From Deltaproteobacteria bacterium (GTDB lineage Bacteria > Desulfobacterota > GWC2-55-46 > DRQE01): DNA of 9,325 nt. The notes beneath the pieces are model-generated. The model saw only the letters and a list, made by a program, of their open reading frames with translations. It was not told where the DNA came from and made no database searches. Shown here piece by piece: positions 1 to 5,898 of this stretch. The position numbers were made by a program, and so were the translations under genes. Position 1 is the first letter of the stretch, and each line of letters opens with the position of its first letter. The stretch lies in NCBI GenBank assembly GCA_030636245.1, contig DAOVXI010000050.1:1-9325 (forward strand). Direction: 5' to 3'.

Positions 1-1
1 C

Positions 2-280
2 ATCGCCGGAATGCGTCACGATTTTGACTGTGCCGTGCCTGTTGTTAATGGAAGACTCCAAACAACACTTGCCTTATACGGAAAGAAGTTCCTTGCCACG
101 CTAAAAGAGAACCTCAAAGATAACAACTCTGTTTCTTTAACAGAGCTTCTAAAGAATGACAGATCCATATCACTTCGGGAGATAACGGAAGATGAGCTGA
201 AAGAGTTTGACCGTAACCTCTCAAGTTTTACCGATATTGACACACCTGAGGAACTGGAAGATTTTAAAAAACGTCTATAA
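2..280 (+). CDS. mobA: Molybdenum cofactor guanylyltransferase MobA, C-terminal part (5' end outside window)
   Basis: MobA transfers GMP from GTP onto the molybdopterin cofactor to give the guanine-dinucleotide form (MGD) needed by nitrate reductases of the DMSO-reductase family; it acts in the cytoplasm. The frame is open from the window edge (IAG precedes the first Met), so only the last 92 residues are present. Family signs are the DFDCAVPVVNGR segment, which fits the conserved product-binding region followed by an LALYGKK stretch, and the C-terminal F-x-D-I-D-T-P-E-E-L ending typical of MobA. The N-terminal nucleotide-binding LxGG motif would lie upstream of the window. The gene ends 14 nt before moeA, and GGAG at 281-284 right after the stop serves moeA, so the two are surely co-transcribed. 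Identification rests on the C-terminal third only, but operon context agrees strongly. Confidence 0.85.
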   Translation: MAGMRHDFDCAVPVVNGRLQTTLALYGKKFLATLKENLKDNNSVSLTELLKNDRSISLREITEDELKEFDRNLSSFTDIDTPEELEDFKKRL

Positions 281-294
281 GGAGTTTTATATAA

Positions 295-1533
295 ATGAAA
301 ACCGTTAAAGAAGCTCAAGAAGCTATACTTGAGCACACATTGCTGCTTGGAGAGGAAGAGGTGCCTTTACATGAAAGCCTCGGAAGAATTCTCTTTAGTG
401 ACATCACCTCAAACCGATTTCACCCGCCCTGCGACATCTCGGCCATGGATGGTTATGCCGTAAGGTTTGCTGACATAGACGGGGCAACAAAAGAAAAGCC
501 GGCTGTCCTCAAAATAGTTGATGACATAACAGCAGGTTCAATGCCCAAATGCGAGGTAAAGAGCAATGAAGCTTCGCGCATAATGACAGGCGCACCGATA
601 CCGGAAGGGGCTGACACGGTCATCCGTGTTGAAGACACCGATTGCAATGAAAGCGAGGCGAAGATCTTCGTTCCCTCACCTATCGCTTCGAACATAAGAG
701 GAAAAGGTGAGAACCTGAAGGAAGACGAGCTTGTACTAACCAAAGGCACATCAATAGGTCCCCCTGAGCTTGGAACCCTTGCGATGGTAAAGCGCGCTAT
801 GGTACCCGTGTATAAACGTCCGAGCATTGCTGTTCTCTCTACAGGTGACGAGCTTGAAGCACTGGATGAGCCACTTGACCCCATGAAGATACCCGACGCG
901 AACAGCCACACAGTCATCGCAACACTCAGGTCCATCGGCTTCGAGGCTACGAACATAGGCATCGCAAGAGATACCAAGGATGGCCTTATCAATAAACTTA
1001 AAGAGGCAATGGATTATGACATTGTTATCGTCTCAGGCGGGGTATCGGTCGGGCATCACGACTTTGTCCGCCCTACCCTGAAGGAACTCGGCGTAACGAT
1101 GCAGTTCTGGCGCGTAGCATTAAGGCCGGGTCATCCCTTTGCATTCGGCACAGGAGATAACACACTTGTATTTGCGCTTCCTGGAAATCCTGTTTCAAGC
1201 ATGGTGTGCACGGAGCAGTTCATCGTACCTTCACTCAGAAAGTCGAGTGGAGCAAAGAAACTTTTCAGGCCTACGGTCAAGGCCACGCTCAAGGGTGACA
1301 TCAAGGACAGGATCGGCAGGCTTCACTTTATGCGCGCGACGGTTAGCTCAACGGACAAAGGATATGAAGCTGAGCTCACAGGATCCCAGGGAAGCGGGAT
1401 ACTCCTTAGCATGGTGAAAGCTGACGCATTGATAATCGTACCAGAAGATAAAGATAAGATCACCGAGGGCTCTACCGTGACGGTACAGCTCTTATACAGC
1501 AATAATTTTTCCAAGACATCGGGGTTACCTTAA
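295..1533 (+). CDS. moeA: Molybdopterin molybdenumtransferase MoeA
   Basis: MoeA inserts molybdate into adenylated molybdopterin (made by MogA) to form active Mo-cofactor. The 412-aa length is normal for the family. Visible motifs: SAMDGYA (49-55), MTGAPIPEGADTV (97-109), STGDEL (182-187), SGGVSVG followed by HHD (247-256), RPGHPFAFG (277-285) and ALPGNPVSS (294-302), then the C-terminal beta-barrel domain IV (about 325-400). Residues matching the E. coli active-site set are present as D52, T98, E186, D226 and D256. The residue equivalent to E. coli D142 (R-GED) appears to be Asn140 here (KGEN). The start is set by GGAG at 281-284, 10 nt before the ATG. It lies between mobA and mogA, one nucleotide ahead of mogA, which implies translational coupling and a shared role in supplying the nitrate reductase encoded further right. 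Confidence 0.95.
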   Translation: MKTVKEAQEAILEHTLLLGEEEVPLHESLGRILFSDITSNRFHPPCDISAMDGYAVRFADIDGATKEKPAVLKIVDDITAGSMPKCEVKSNEASRIMTGAPIPEGADTVIRVEDTDCNESEAKIFVPSPIASNIRGKGENLKEDELVLTKGTSIGPPELGTLAMVKRAMVPVYKRPSIAVLSTGDELEALDEPLDPMKIPDANSHTVIATLRSIGFEATNIGIARDTKDGLINKLKEAMDYDIVIVSGGVSVGHHDFVRPTLKELGVTMQFWRVALRPGHPFAFGTGDNTLVFALPGNPVSSMVCTEQFIVPSLRKSSGAKKLFRPTVKATLKGDIKDRIGRLHFMRATVSSTDKGYEAELTGSQGSGILLSMVKADALIIVPEDKDKITEGSTVTVQLLYSNNFSKTSGLP

Positions 1534-1534
1534 G

Positions 1535-2071
1535 ATGAGTGAAAAACTGAAGATAGGTATCGTTACTGTCTCCGACAGGGCAAGCCGCGGTGAGTATGAG
1601 GACAAAGGCGGGCCTGCGGTGCATGCGGAGCTTAAGGAGATGCTGCTAAGCGAGTTCGATGTAATTACAAAAATAGTCCCCGATGAGAAGGATATTCTGA
1701 ATAATACCCTGACAGAGCTGGCTGACAATGCCGAGTGCTCTCTTGTTATAACAACAGGCGGCACAGGGCCAGCGCCTAGAGACATTACCCCGGATGTGAC
1801 CCAGGAGGTATGCGAAAGGATCTTACCCGGTTTCGGGGAGCTTATGAGGCAGGTTTCTCTTAAGAAGGTGCCCACGGCGATACTCTCACGGCAGATTGCA
1901 GGCACTCGCGGCTCTACCCTCATCATTAACCTGCCGGGAAAACCCAGCGCCATAAAGGAATGCCTCGAGGCGGTGATGCCCGCAATCCCGGATTGTATAG
2001 ACCTCCTTGGAGGGCCTAGAGTAGAGGCAAACCCCGAGAAAGTCCGTGTCCACACCCCTCACCGGAGCTGA
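1535..2071 (+). CDS. mogA: Molybdopterin adenylyltransferase MogA
   Basis: MogA adenylates molybdopterin with ATP, giving the MPT-AMP that MoeA uses. The 178-aa product has the MogA-type N-terminus (IGIVTVSDRASRGEYEDKGGP, about 7-27), the TTGGTGPAPRDITPD loop (73-87), the PGFGELMRQVSL helix (98-109), ILSRQ (116-120) and NLPGKPSAIKECLE (132-145). D50 and D83 match the two aspartates known to matter in E. coli MogA (D49, D82). The residues YEDKG and PGFGE-MRQ favour MogA over the closely related MoaB. It is shorter than E. coli MogA (195 aa) because the segment after KECLE is condensed, as in many bacteria. The ATG lies one nucleotide after the moeA stop, so translation is probably coupled. It is the last gene of the Mo-cofactor operon; no clear hairpin terminator follows. 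Confidence 0.93.
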   Translation: MSEKLKIGIVTVSDRASRGEYEDKGGPAVHAELKEMLLSEFDVITKIVPDEKDILNNTLTELADNAECSLVITTGGTGPAPRDITPDVTQEVCERILPGFGELMRQVSLKKVPTAILSRQIAGTRGSTLIINLPGKPSAIKECLEAVMPAIPDCIDLLGGPRVEANPEKVRVHTPHRS

Positions 2072-2088
2072 TTTTGACCCCAAAAATA

Positions 2089-2117
2089 TTGACTTTTCCT
2101 TTTTAATATCGTAAGAT
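2089..2117 (+). promoter_or_regulatory. Sigma70-like promoter for the DUF2299-like gene
   Basis: TTGACT (2089-2094), a 17-nt spacer, then TAAGAT (2112-2117): 5/6 and 4/6 matches to the consensus with ideal spacing, in the 110-nt gap between mogA and the next gene. The gene is likely to be transcribed on its own, although readthrough from mogA is possible because no terminator is visible between them. Confidence 0.5.
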
Positions 2118-2181
2118 TACTTCTTTAATTCACACAAAATATACCGAACAATAGCTTTAAAAACCAAGGAGGATCCAACAG

Positions 2182-2700
2182 ATGGAGATCAAGACAATTG
2201 AGGAAGCAAAAGACGCGATCGCGGGTTGGCTAAAGGACAATGAGCACCAGTGCTCACCGGTTCCTGACGACAACGCCAACTTTCATTATGAAATCGATTA
2301 CCCTATCGGTTCAATGAAAAGACAGCGTGTTATTCAGCCAAATGAGTATAAAGACCTTATACTTGTGCTTAACGGTGTGGCCATTGCTGATGAGCACAAA
2401 GCACAGCTTGAGGAAATGAGCGAAGAAGAAAGAGATATCTTCTATGAGGATATCAGAGGTGACCTTCTTTTCCTCGACAACTCATTCGACATGAACACTG
2501 ACGATAAGGGTGTTGTGCAGCAGGTACAGTTCTCATACGAGTTCTACTTCGACGCCCTCACAAAGACACAGCTTTATAAAGCGCTGCTTCTTAACCACAG
2601 AACACTGCTTTATATTGTTACAGCCTTCAACAAAAGGTTCGGAATCCCTGAGATGCCTGAGCAGACAGAAGGCGAAGGCGAAGGCGAGCACGCACACTAA
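2182..2700 (+). CDS. DUF2299-like protein of unknown function
   Basis: A 172-aa soluble protein without signal peptide or membrane segment. The order of features resembles the DUF2299 family: an N-terminal helix (IEEAKDAIAGWLKD), an N-A-N-F-H-Y strand at about 32-37, a VIQP / LILVLNGVAI pair of strands (about 50-68), an acidic helix (EEMSEEERDIFYEDIRGDLL), then a long C-terminal helix after YFDALTKTQLY (122-154). That alternating layout recalls secretion-chaperone-like (YbjN/Tir chaperone) folds, but this is inference from pattern. The tail is low complexity, coded by three GAAGGC hexamers (2668-2685) and ending EHAH. The start is clear: AAGGAGG at 2166-2172, 9 nt from the ATG. It has its own promoter and terminator, between the Mo-cofactor operon and the convergent nitrate genes. 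Function unknown; family assignment is from memory of the family pattern and moderately sure. Confidence 0.6.
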   Translation: MEIKTIEEAKDAIAGWLKDNEHQCSPVPDDNANFHYEIDYPIGSMKRQRVIQPNEYKDLILVLNGVAIADEHKAQLEEMSEEERDIFYEDIRGDLLFLDNSFDMNTDDKGVVQQVQFSYEFYFDALTKTQLYKALLLNHRTLLYIVTAFNKRFGIPEMPEQTEGEGEGEHAH

Positions 2701-2720
2701 TATCAATTGATATTAATCAA

Positions 2721-2749
2721 AAAGGCCGCTCCAAAATGGAGCGGCCTTT
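2721..2749. terminator. Bidirectional intrinsic terminator between convergent genes
   Basis: A perfect 12-bp stem (AAAGGCCGCTCC / GGAGCGGCCTTT) with loop AAAAT, followed on the + strand by a T-run and preceded by an A-run (2717-2723) that becomes a T-run on the - strand. It sits between the DUF2299-like gene (+) and the hemerythrin-like gene (-), so it can end both transcripts. Confidence 0.92.
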
Positions 2750-2788
2750 TTTTATTCAATATTTTAAGGATATAACTTTACTTAGAAC

Positions 2789-3619
2789 CTAATGACCGCC
2801 GCAGCACATTTCCTCGCCACCTACGGAACTTACTGTCTTAAGAGAAGAGATCTCAGCCTCTATCTGCGCCCTGTCCTCACTCATTGCCTGAAGCTTCATG
2901 TCGCTCCTGTTGCCGGGATCCAGCGTAATATGAGCCTTCTCAAGTTCTTCAAGCTTAGGAAGAAGCGTCTGGTTATCTTCAGCCGAAAGCTTTTCCGATG
3001 CCATTGGGAAGAGCTCGTTATTTTCTTTTTTAATGTGATTTCTGAGATTGACTATCAACGAGTTGACCAAGCCGTCAAGAACTTCATTCTCCTGAAGTCC
3101 AACCCTGAAAGCATGAAGAAGCGAGATGAACTCCCTGTGGTCCTCGTCCATTATTCCACATAGGGCCTCACCCATTGTAACGTTCTCTCTTATAAAAGGA
3201 AAAATAAAGAGCTCTTCCTTTTTTATAGAGTGCAGAAGAATGTCGTTCTCAAGACGCGAAGATGAAACCCATAACCCGTCAAGGTCACGTTTCTTTACCT
3301 GGTTATCCAGTATATCGAGGGTCTCCAAGACCTTCTCGTGCTCATCCATTAATATCGTGAAAACATTTACCTCGGTTTCAGTATCTTTTTCTTCTTCGGA
3401 AACAGCAGACTCATCAACCGGAGCTGTGCTTACTGCCTTAAAGACCTGATTATAACCCATTCTACAGGCCCCTGGTGAGCGGAACATCTCATCACCTTCT
3501 GCCATACCCAGTAACTCTTTGAACTCGCCTTCCTCAATCGTAAACTCGCCTTTTTTGCAAAAGACCTGACAAGAAGGATGTGTACATTCGTATTTAACGT
3601 CTAACAACTGCTCACTCAT
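2789..3619 (-). CDS. Two-half hemerythrin-like protein with N- and C-terminal cysteine clusters
   Basis: A 276-aa cytoplasmic protein. The hemerythrin fold (about 85-215) shows the di-iron ligand pattern: H94 (DEHEKV), H130 with E135/E136 (HSIKKEE..IFP), H161 (DEDHREF), and H195/E199 (NHIKKENNELFP). Such proteins bind O2, or act in NO response and iron-sulfur repair (RIC/YtfE type). In front is an extra domain with C12, C17, C21 and C52; at the very end is CCGGH (272-276). Both could bind metal. A Glu-rich linker (about 66-84) joins the parts. The start at ATG 3619 is preferred over an in-frame GTG at 3694 because AGGAGG (3633-3638) and a strong promoter lie inside that extension. The SD-to-ATG gap is long (13 nt). 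It is transcribed after the narK terminator, on its own promoter, which fits a stress role beside nitrate respiration. Exact function unknown. Confidence 0.82.
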   Translation of the reverse strand: MSEQLLDVKYECTHPSCQVFCKKGEFTIEEGEFKELLGMAEGDEMFRSPGACRMGYNQVFKAVSTAPVDESAVSEEEKDTETEVNVFTILMDEHEKVLETLDILDNQVKKRDLDGLWVSSSRLENDILLHSIKKEELFIFPFIRENVTMGEALCGIMDEDHREFISLLHAFRVGLQENEVLDGLVNSLIVNLRNHIKKENNELFPMASEKLSAEDNQTLLPKLEELEKAHITLDPGNRSDMKLQAMSEDRAQIEAEISSLKTVSSVGGEEMCCGGH

Positions 3620-3656
3620 AACCTTTATGTTACCTCCTAAACTTTCAATATTGACA

Positions 3657-3685
3657 ATTATATCAGATTGACCCTTGTACTTCAA
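3657..3685 (-). promoter_or_regulatory. Sigma70-like promoter of the hemerythrin-like gene
   Basis: On the - strand TTGAAG (3680-3685), a 17-nt spacer and a perfect TATAAT (3657-3662). The expected transcription start is near 3650, giving a leader of about 30 nt that holds AGGAGG at 3633-3638. A perfect 10-bp palindrome TCAATATTGA (3645-3654) covers the expected start point and could be an operator. Confidence 0.7.
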
Positions 3686-3707
3686 TAAAAACACATCCTA
3701 AAAAAAG

Positions 3708-3736
3708 TACGGGGCCGGATATTATCCGGCCCCGTA
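3708..3736 (-). terminator. Intrinsic terminator of the narK / 54-aa gene transcript
   Basis: A perfect 13-bp stem (TACGGGGCCGGAT at 3708-3720, ATCCGGCCCCGTA at 3724-3736) with a 3-nt loop. In the - direction it is followed by C and then seven T (complement of 3700-3707), a textbook rho-independent terminator. It separates the narK unit from the hemerythrin-like gene. Confidence 0.92.
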
Positions 3737-3760
3737 TTAGTACGTATTTTAAGGCTTATC

Positions 3761-3925
3761 TTAGTGGCCTTTGCCCGGGAAACCTCCCGTACCTGTAAAT
3801 GCCATATAGAGTGAGTAAATGCAAACACCTACCGCTCCTAGCATCTCAAGATAGAGAACAAGAACTCCCCATTTGTACCAAGGCTCATAAGTTACGCCTT
3901 CTTGACTTATCGATCCACCACCCAT
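3761..3925 (-). CDS. 54-aa single-pass membrane protein downstream of narK
   Basis: A short gene with strong signals: ATG at 3925, AAAGGAGG at 3932-3939 with 6-nt spacing, and a TAA stop (3761-3763) 25 nt before a strong terminator. The product begins MGGGSISQEGVTYEPWYKWG, continues with one hydrophobic segment (about 19-43, VLVLYLEMLGAVGVCIYSLY) holding a Glu (E27) and a Cys (C35) in the membrane, and ends in a Gly/Pro-rich tail (GTGGFPGKGH). By the positive-inside rule the orientation is unclear. It lies 36 nt behind narK and must share its transcript, so it may be a small partner of the NarK-type transporter or of a respiratory membrane complex. I do not recognise the family. The strength of the SD and its position before the terminator make a real gene likely. 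Confidence 0.8.
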   Translation of the reverse strand: MGGGSISQEGVTYEPWYKWGVLVLYLEMLGAVGVCIYSLYMAFTGTGGFPGKGH

Positions 3926-3961
3926 AGTATGCCTCCTTTATGTATGTGGTATTAGTTTAAT

Positions 3962-5266
3962 TTACTTTCCAAGCCATCCTTCTTTTTTGCCTATACCATG
4001 ATCCTCAGGATGTATATCCCAGTGCATCGCCCATGCGAAGAAGAGCATGAACGGTATGAAGAAGAACACCGCAACATAGGCATAACCCATGTGTATGTTC
4101 TCAACACCACCATAGACAAGAGGATATATAACCCCGCCCAGACACGAAACACCTCCTATGAATCCGGTGGCTGTGCCAGGTCGTTTCTTGAACATCAGCG
4201 GCACGATCGCGAAGGTACCACCTGTACCAAAGCTTACCGTAATGCCGAAGAGCGCAAGGATAAGAACCGATATAACAACGTTACCAGAGAGTCCCGCTAT
4301 CGTAAGGGCTATCATGGTTATTGTAATGGCAAGTAAAGCGAACATAAGCCAGTGAATCCTTGGTGAGTACTGGAGTGACTTGCTTATGATCGGGAATGGC
4401 ATCCAGTTCTTCCTCTGCCATAGATCACTCATATATCCTGAGAATGGTCTAAATAGCGAGGCATTAAAGCTCTGAACCGCACCAAATGTACCTGCGGCGA
4501 TCTGAACATCTCTTATAGAGCTAAAGCCCAGCTGCCTGATCGCATCTTCAAAGCCCATCTTGTAGTATCCCGATAGCCATGCGTTCATGCCTATCTCAAG
4601 ACCGAAGCTCATGGCGTAGGCGAACATGAGGGCAATGGCCGCGAAACGCGTCCAGACAAATGCCGTATCGCGAAGCGTTGCGGTACTCTTTGCCATGTCA
4701 GCCTGCTCCGCACTCTTAGCGGAAACACCACGGACAAGGACCCATACACCGATTACAAGGGCCACAACACCCAGATGAAGGAACGCTGATGAATAATCCG
4801 TGCCGTATATCCTTGGGAGTATCAACATACCCATACCGGCTCCGGCATTACCCGTACCGGCATAAAGACCTTCAGCGGCACCCATCTCCTCCTCTTCAAA
4901 CCACTGTGCAACATGCTGGATACCGATAACGAATGCGATACCTGCAATGGCAACAAGCGCTCTGGTTACGAATATAGCGGCATAAGATTCAGCATAAGCC
5001 GAAACGATGCTCATTATACCTGTAAAGAATAGAACTATTGCGAATGACTTTGGTGCTCCGATCCTGTCAGCAAGATAACCCGCCACGGGCCTTAAGATCG
5101 GTGCTGCCCAGAGAGCGGAACTAGCAAGAATTCCGAACTGAGCCTTTGTTAGTGAGAACTCAACAACAATACTCGGAGCAAATGCGGCCGTGGCAAACCA
5201 CATAAGGAAGCACCAAAAAAATGCTACCGCTGCGATTATTAATTGCTCAACCTTGTGTGTTTTCAT
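3962..5266 (-). CDS. narK: NarK-type nitrate/nitrite transporter (MFS, nitrate-nitrite porter family)
   Basis: A 434-aa inner-membrane protein with about 12 hydrophobic helices, of the nitrate/nitrite porter family; it imports nitrate and/or exports nitrite. Visible signs: the MFS motif GYLADRIG (63-70); the first nitrate signature around GTGNAGAGMG (137-146); the second around FGTGGTFAIVPLMF (346-359) and TGFIGGVSCLGG (367-378); R59 in TM2 and R273 in the second half (LFRPFSG), spaced like the two substrate-binding arginines of E. coli NarK (R89, R305). A long cytoplasmic loop (about 180-205) links the two six-helix halves. The start is set by GGAGG (5272-5276), 5 nt before the ATG. It is followed by the 54-aa gene and lies in the same direction as narHJI but on a separate transcript. 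Direction of transport (uniport or antiport) cannot be told from the sequence. Confidence 0.92.
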   Translation of the reverse strand: MKTHKVEQLIIAAVAFFWCFLMWFATAAFAPSIVVEFSLTKAQFGILASSALWAAPILRPVAGYLADRIGAPKSFAIVLFFTGIMSIVSAYAESYAAIFVTRALVAIAGIAFVIGIQHVAQWFEEEEMGAAEGLYAGTGNAGAGMGMLILPRIYGTDYSSAFLHLGVVALVIGVWVLVRGVSAKSAEQADMAKSTATLRDTAFVWTRFAAIALMFAYAMSFGLEIGMNAWLSGYYKMGFEDAIRQLGFSSIRDVQIAAGTFGAVQSFNASLFRPFSGYMSDLWQRKNWMPFPIISKSLQYSPRIHWLMFALLAITITMIALTIAGLSGNVVISVLILALFGITVSFGTGGTFAIVPLMFKKRPGTATGFIGGVSCLGGVIYPLVYGGVENIHMGYAYVAVFFFIPFMLFFAWAMHWDIHPEDHGIGKKEGWLGK

Positions 5267-5306
5267 TATTGCCTCCGTGTTAGACCGTAATTAGAATTAG
5301 TAATGA

Positions 5307-5335
5307 TACATATGTTGCATTAGTAAAACGGTCAA
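5307..5335 (-). promoter_or_regulatory. Candidate promoter proximal to narK
   Basis: On the - strand TTGACC (5330-5335), 17-nt spacer, TATGTA (5307-5312): good -35, weak -10, placed about 40 nt from the start codon. A weak -10 is common at activator-dependent promoters, and the dyad at 5340-5365 would lie at about -50, a usual activator distance. Confidence 0.35.
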
Positions 5336-5339
5336 TTTT

Positions 5340-5365
5340 AGGTGTTAAAAGAAATATTTACACCT
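5340..5365. promoter_or_regulatory. Dyad AGGTGT-N14-ACACCT upstream of narK (possible operator)
   Basis: Arms at 5340-5345 and 5360-5365 are perfectly inverted; the adjoining AAA (5347-5350) and TTT (5356-5359) extend the symmetry with one offset base. The dyad sits just upstream of the -35 of the proximal narK promoter. I do not recognise the regulator; it is not a plain FNR (TTGAT-N4-ATCAA) or NarL heptamer arrangement. Confidence 0.35.
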
Positions 5366-5459
5366 CTCGATTTGTTGTGATCAAAAGGAAATATAGGTAA
5401 AATTACCGCTTTGCACCCCCTTTCCATCCTCATGACACATTATCTGATTAATTCTACTT

Positions 5460-5487
5460 AGAGTATCATTTTAAGGCGCAAAGTCAA
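5460..5487 (-). promoter_or_regulatory. Candidate distal promoter for narK
   Basis: On the - strand TTGACT (5482-5487), 16-nt spacer, TACTCT (5460-5465). Good -35, poor -10. Use of it would give a leader of about 190 nt. It is an alternative to the proximal candidate at 5307-5335. Confidence 0.25.
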
Positions 5488-5556
5488 GGGATTTTCATCA
5501 AATTTTAATGTTATAACAAGGATTTACGAGCAGAATAGTCCTATTTAAAGAAAGCT

Positions 5557-5895
5557 CTATTCTGGCAGATGAGTGAAGATTATCGTGAGCCAGGTAATCA
5601 AGAGCAGGGCCCCGAAGTAGCCCCCATACCTGACCGCATATCCGTACCTGACGAGCGGTATCTTAGCCAGGTGTATAAGAAAACCGAGTATCCAAAGAAA
5701 GAGCGCCAGGAGCGAGAACTCTCCAACAAGGTACATGACAGCAAGAAGAAGATAGAAACCAATGGTAATGAATCCATTTGCCCTGTGCATAAGGCTCTCT
5801 GCCTCGTGGTCGGTCATGCGGATCATGCGAAAGCCTCCGATGAAGCTCGCGACCGCTATCAAGAAACCTATGGATGCTATAACAGTTGGTAACAT
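5557..5895 (-). CDS. Unrecognised small 4-TM membrane protein, coupled to the NosD-like gene
   Basis: A 112-aa integral membrane protein with four predicted helices (about 3-22, 42-58, 60-79, 90-109). Charged residues are concentrated in the first loop (RMIRMTDHEAESLMHRANG, 23-41) and the third (KIPLVRYGYAVRYGG, 78-92), which places both loops in the cytoplasm and both termini outside by the positive-inside rule. Histidines at H30, H37 and H75 lie near membrane faces but form no heme or metal motif that I can name. It starts 3 nt after the stop of the NosD-like gene; GGAG (5908-5911) is 12 nt upstream, so translation is probably coupled. The pairing suggests that the two proteins work together at the membrane. 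Not recognised as NosY, NarI or a cytochrome; no function assigned. Confidence 0.75.
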   Translation of the reverse strand: MLPTVIASIGFLIAVASFIGGFRMIRMTDHEAESLMHRANGFITIGFYLLLAVMYLVGEFSLLALFLWILGFLIHLAKIPLVRYGYAVRYGGYFGALLLITWLTIIFTHLPE

Positions 5896-5898
5896 GCT

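Larger units (their letters stand above)
5267..5556. other. 290-nt intergenic region upstream of narK
   Basis: No convincing gene in either strand. It is AT-rich and holds the candidate narK promoters listed separately, a dyad AGGTGT-N14-ACACCT (5340-5365), a half-site resembling FNR/CRP-family boxes (5371-5384) and, at its left-gene edge, an 8-bp inverted repeat (5531-5538 with 5557-5564). The length and content suggest that narK is regulated on its own rather than by readthrough. Confidence 0.6.

Noticed and set aside
453..992. Long open frame on the - strand within moeA
   Set aside because: Ser-rich composition of a reversed coding frame, no SD, no recognisable motif, and moeA on the other strand is certain.
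1525..2055. 176-codon open frame on the - strand within mogA
   Set aside because: Overlaps a certain gene completely; low-complexity Ser-rich translation and no start signals.
2668..2685. Three GAAGGC hexamers as a repeat element
   Set aside because: Short in-frame low-complexity tail of the coding region (Glu-Gly), not a separate element.
3620..3694. 25-codon upstream extension of the hemerythrin-like gene from a GTG
   Set aside because: The extension contains the gene's own SD (AGGAGG 3633-3638) and a promoter with perfect TATAAT, so transcription starts inside it; ATG at 3619 is the better start.
5371..5384. TTTGTTGTGATCAA as an FNR-type box upstream of narK
   Set aside because: Only the right half (ATCAA) fits TTGAT-N4-ATCAA; the left half has two mismatches at key bases, so it is at best a half-site.
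5569..5892. Open frame on the + strand opposite the 4-TM gene
   Set aside because: Charged, repeat-free translation opposite a clearly hydrophobic membrane protein; no SD.
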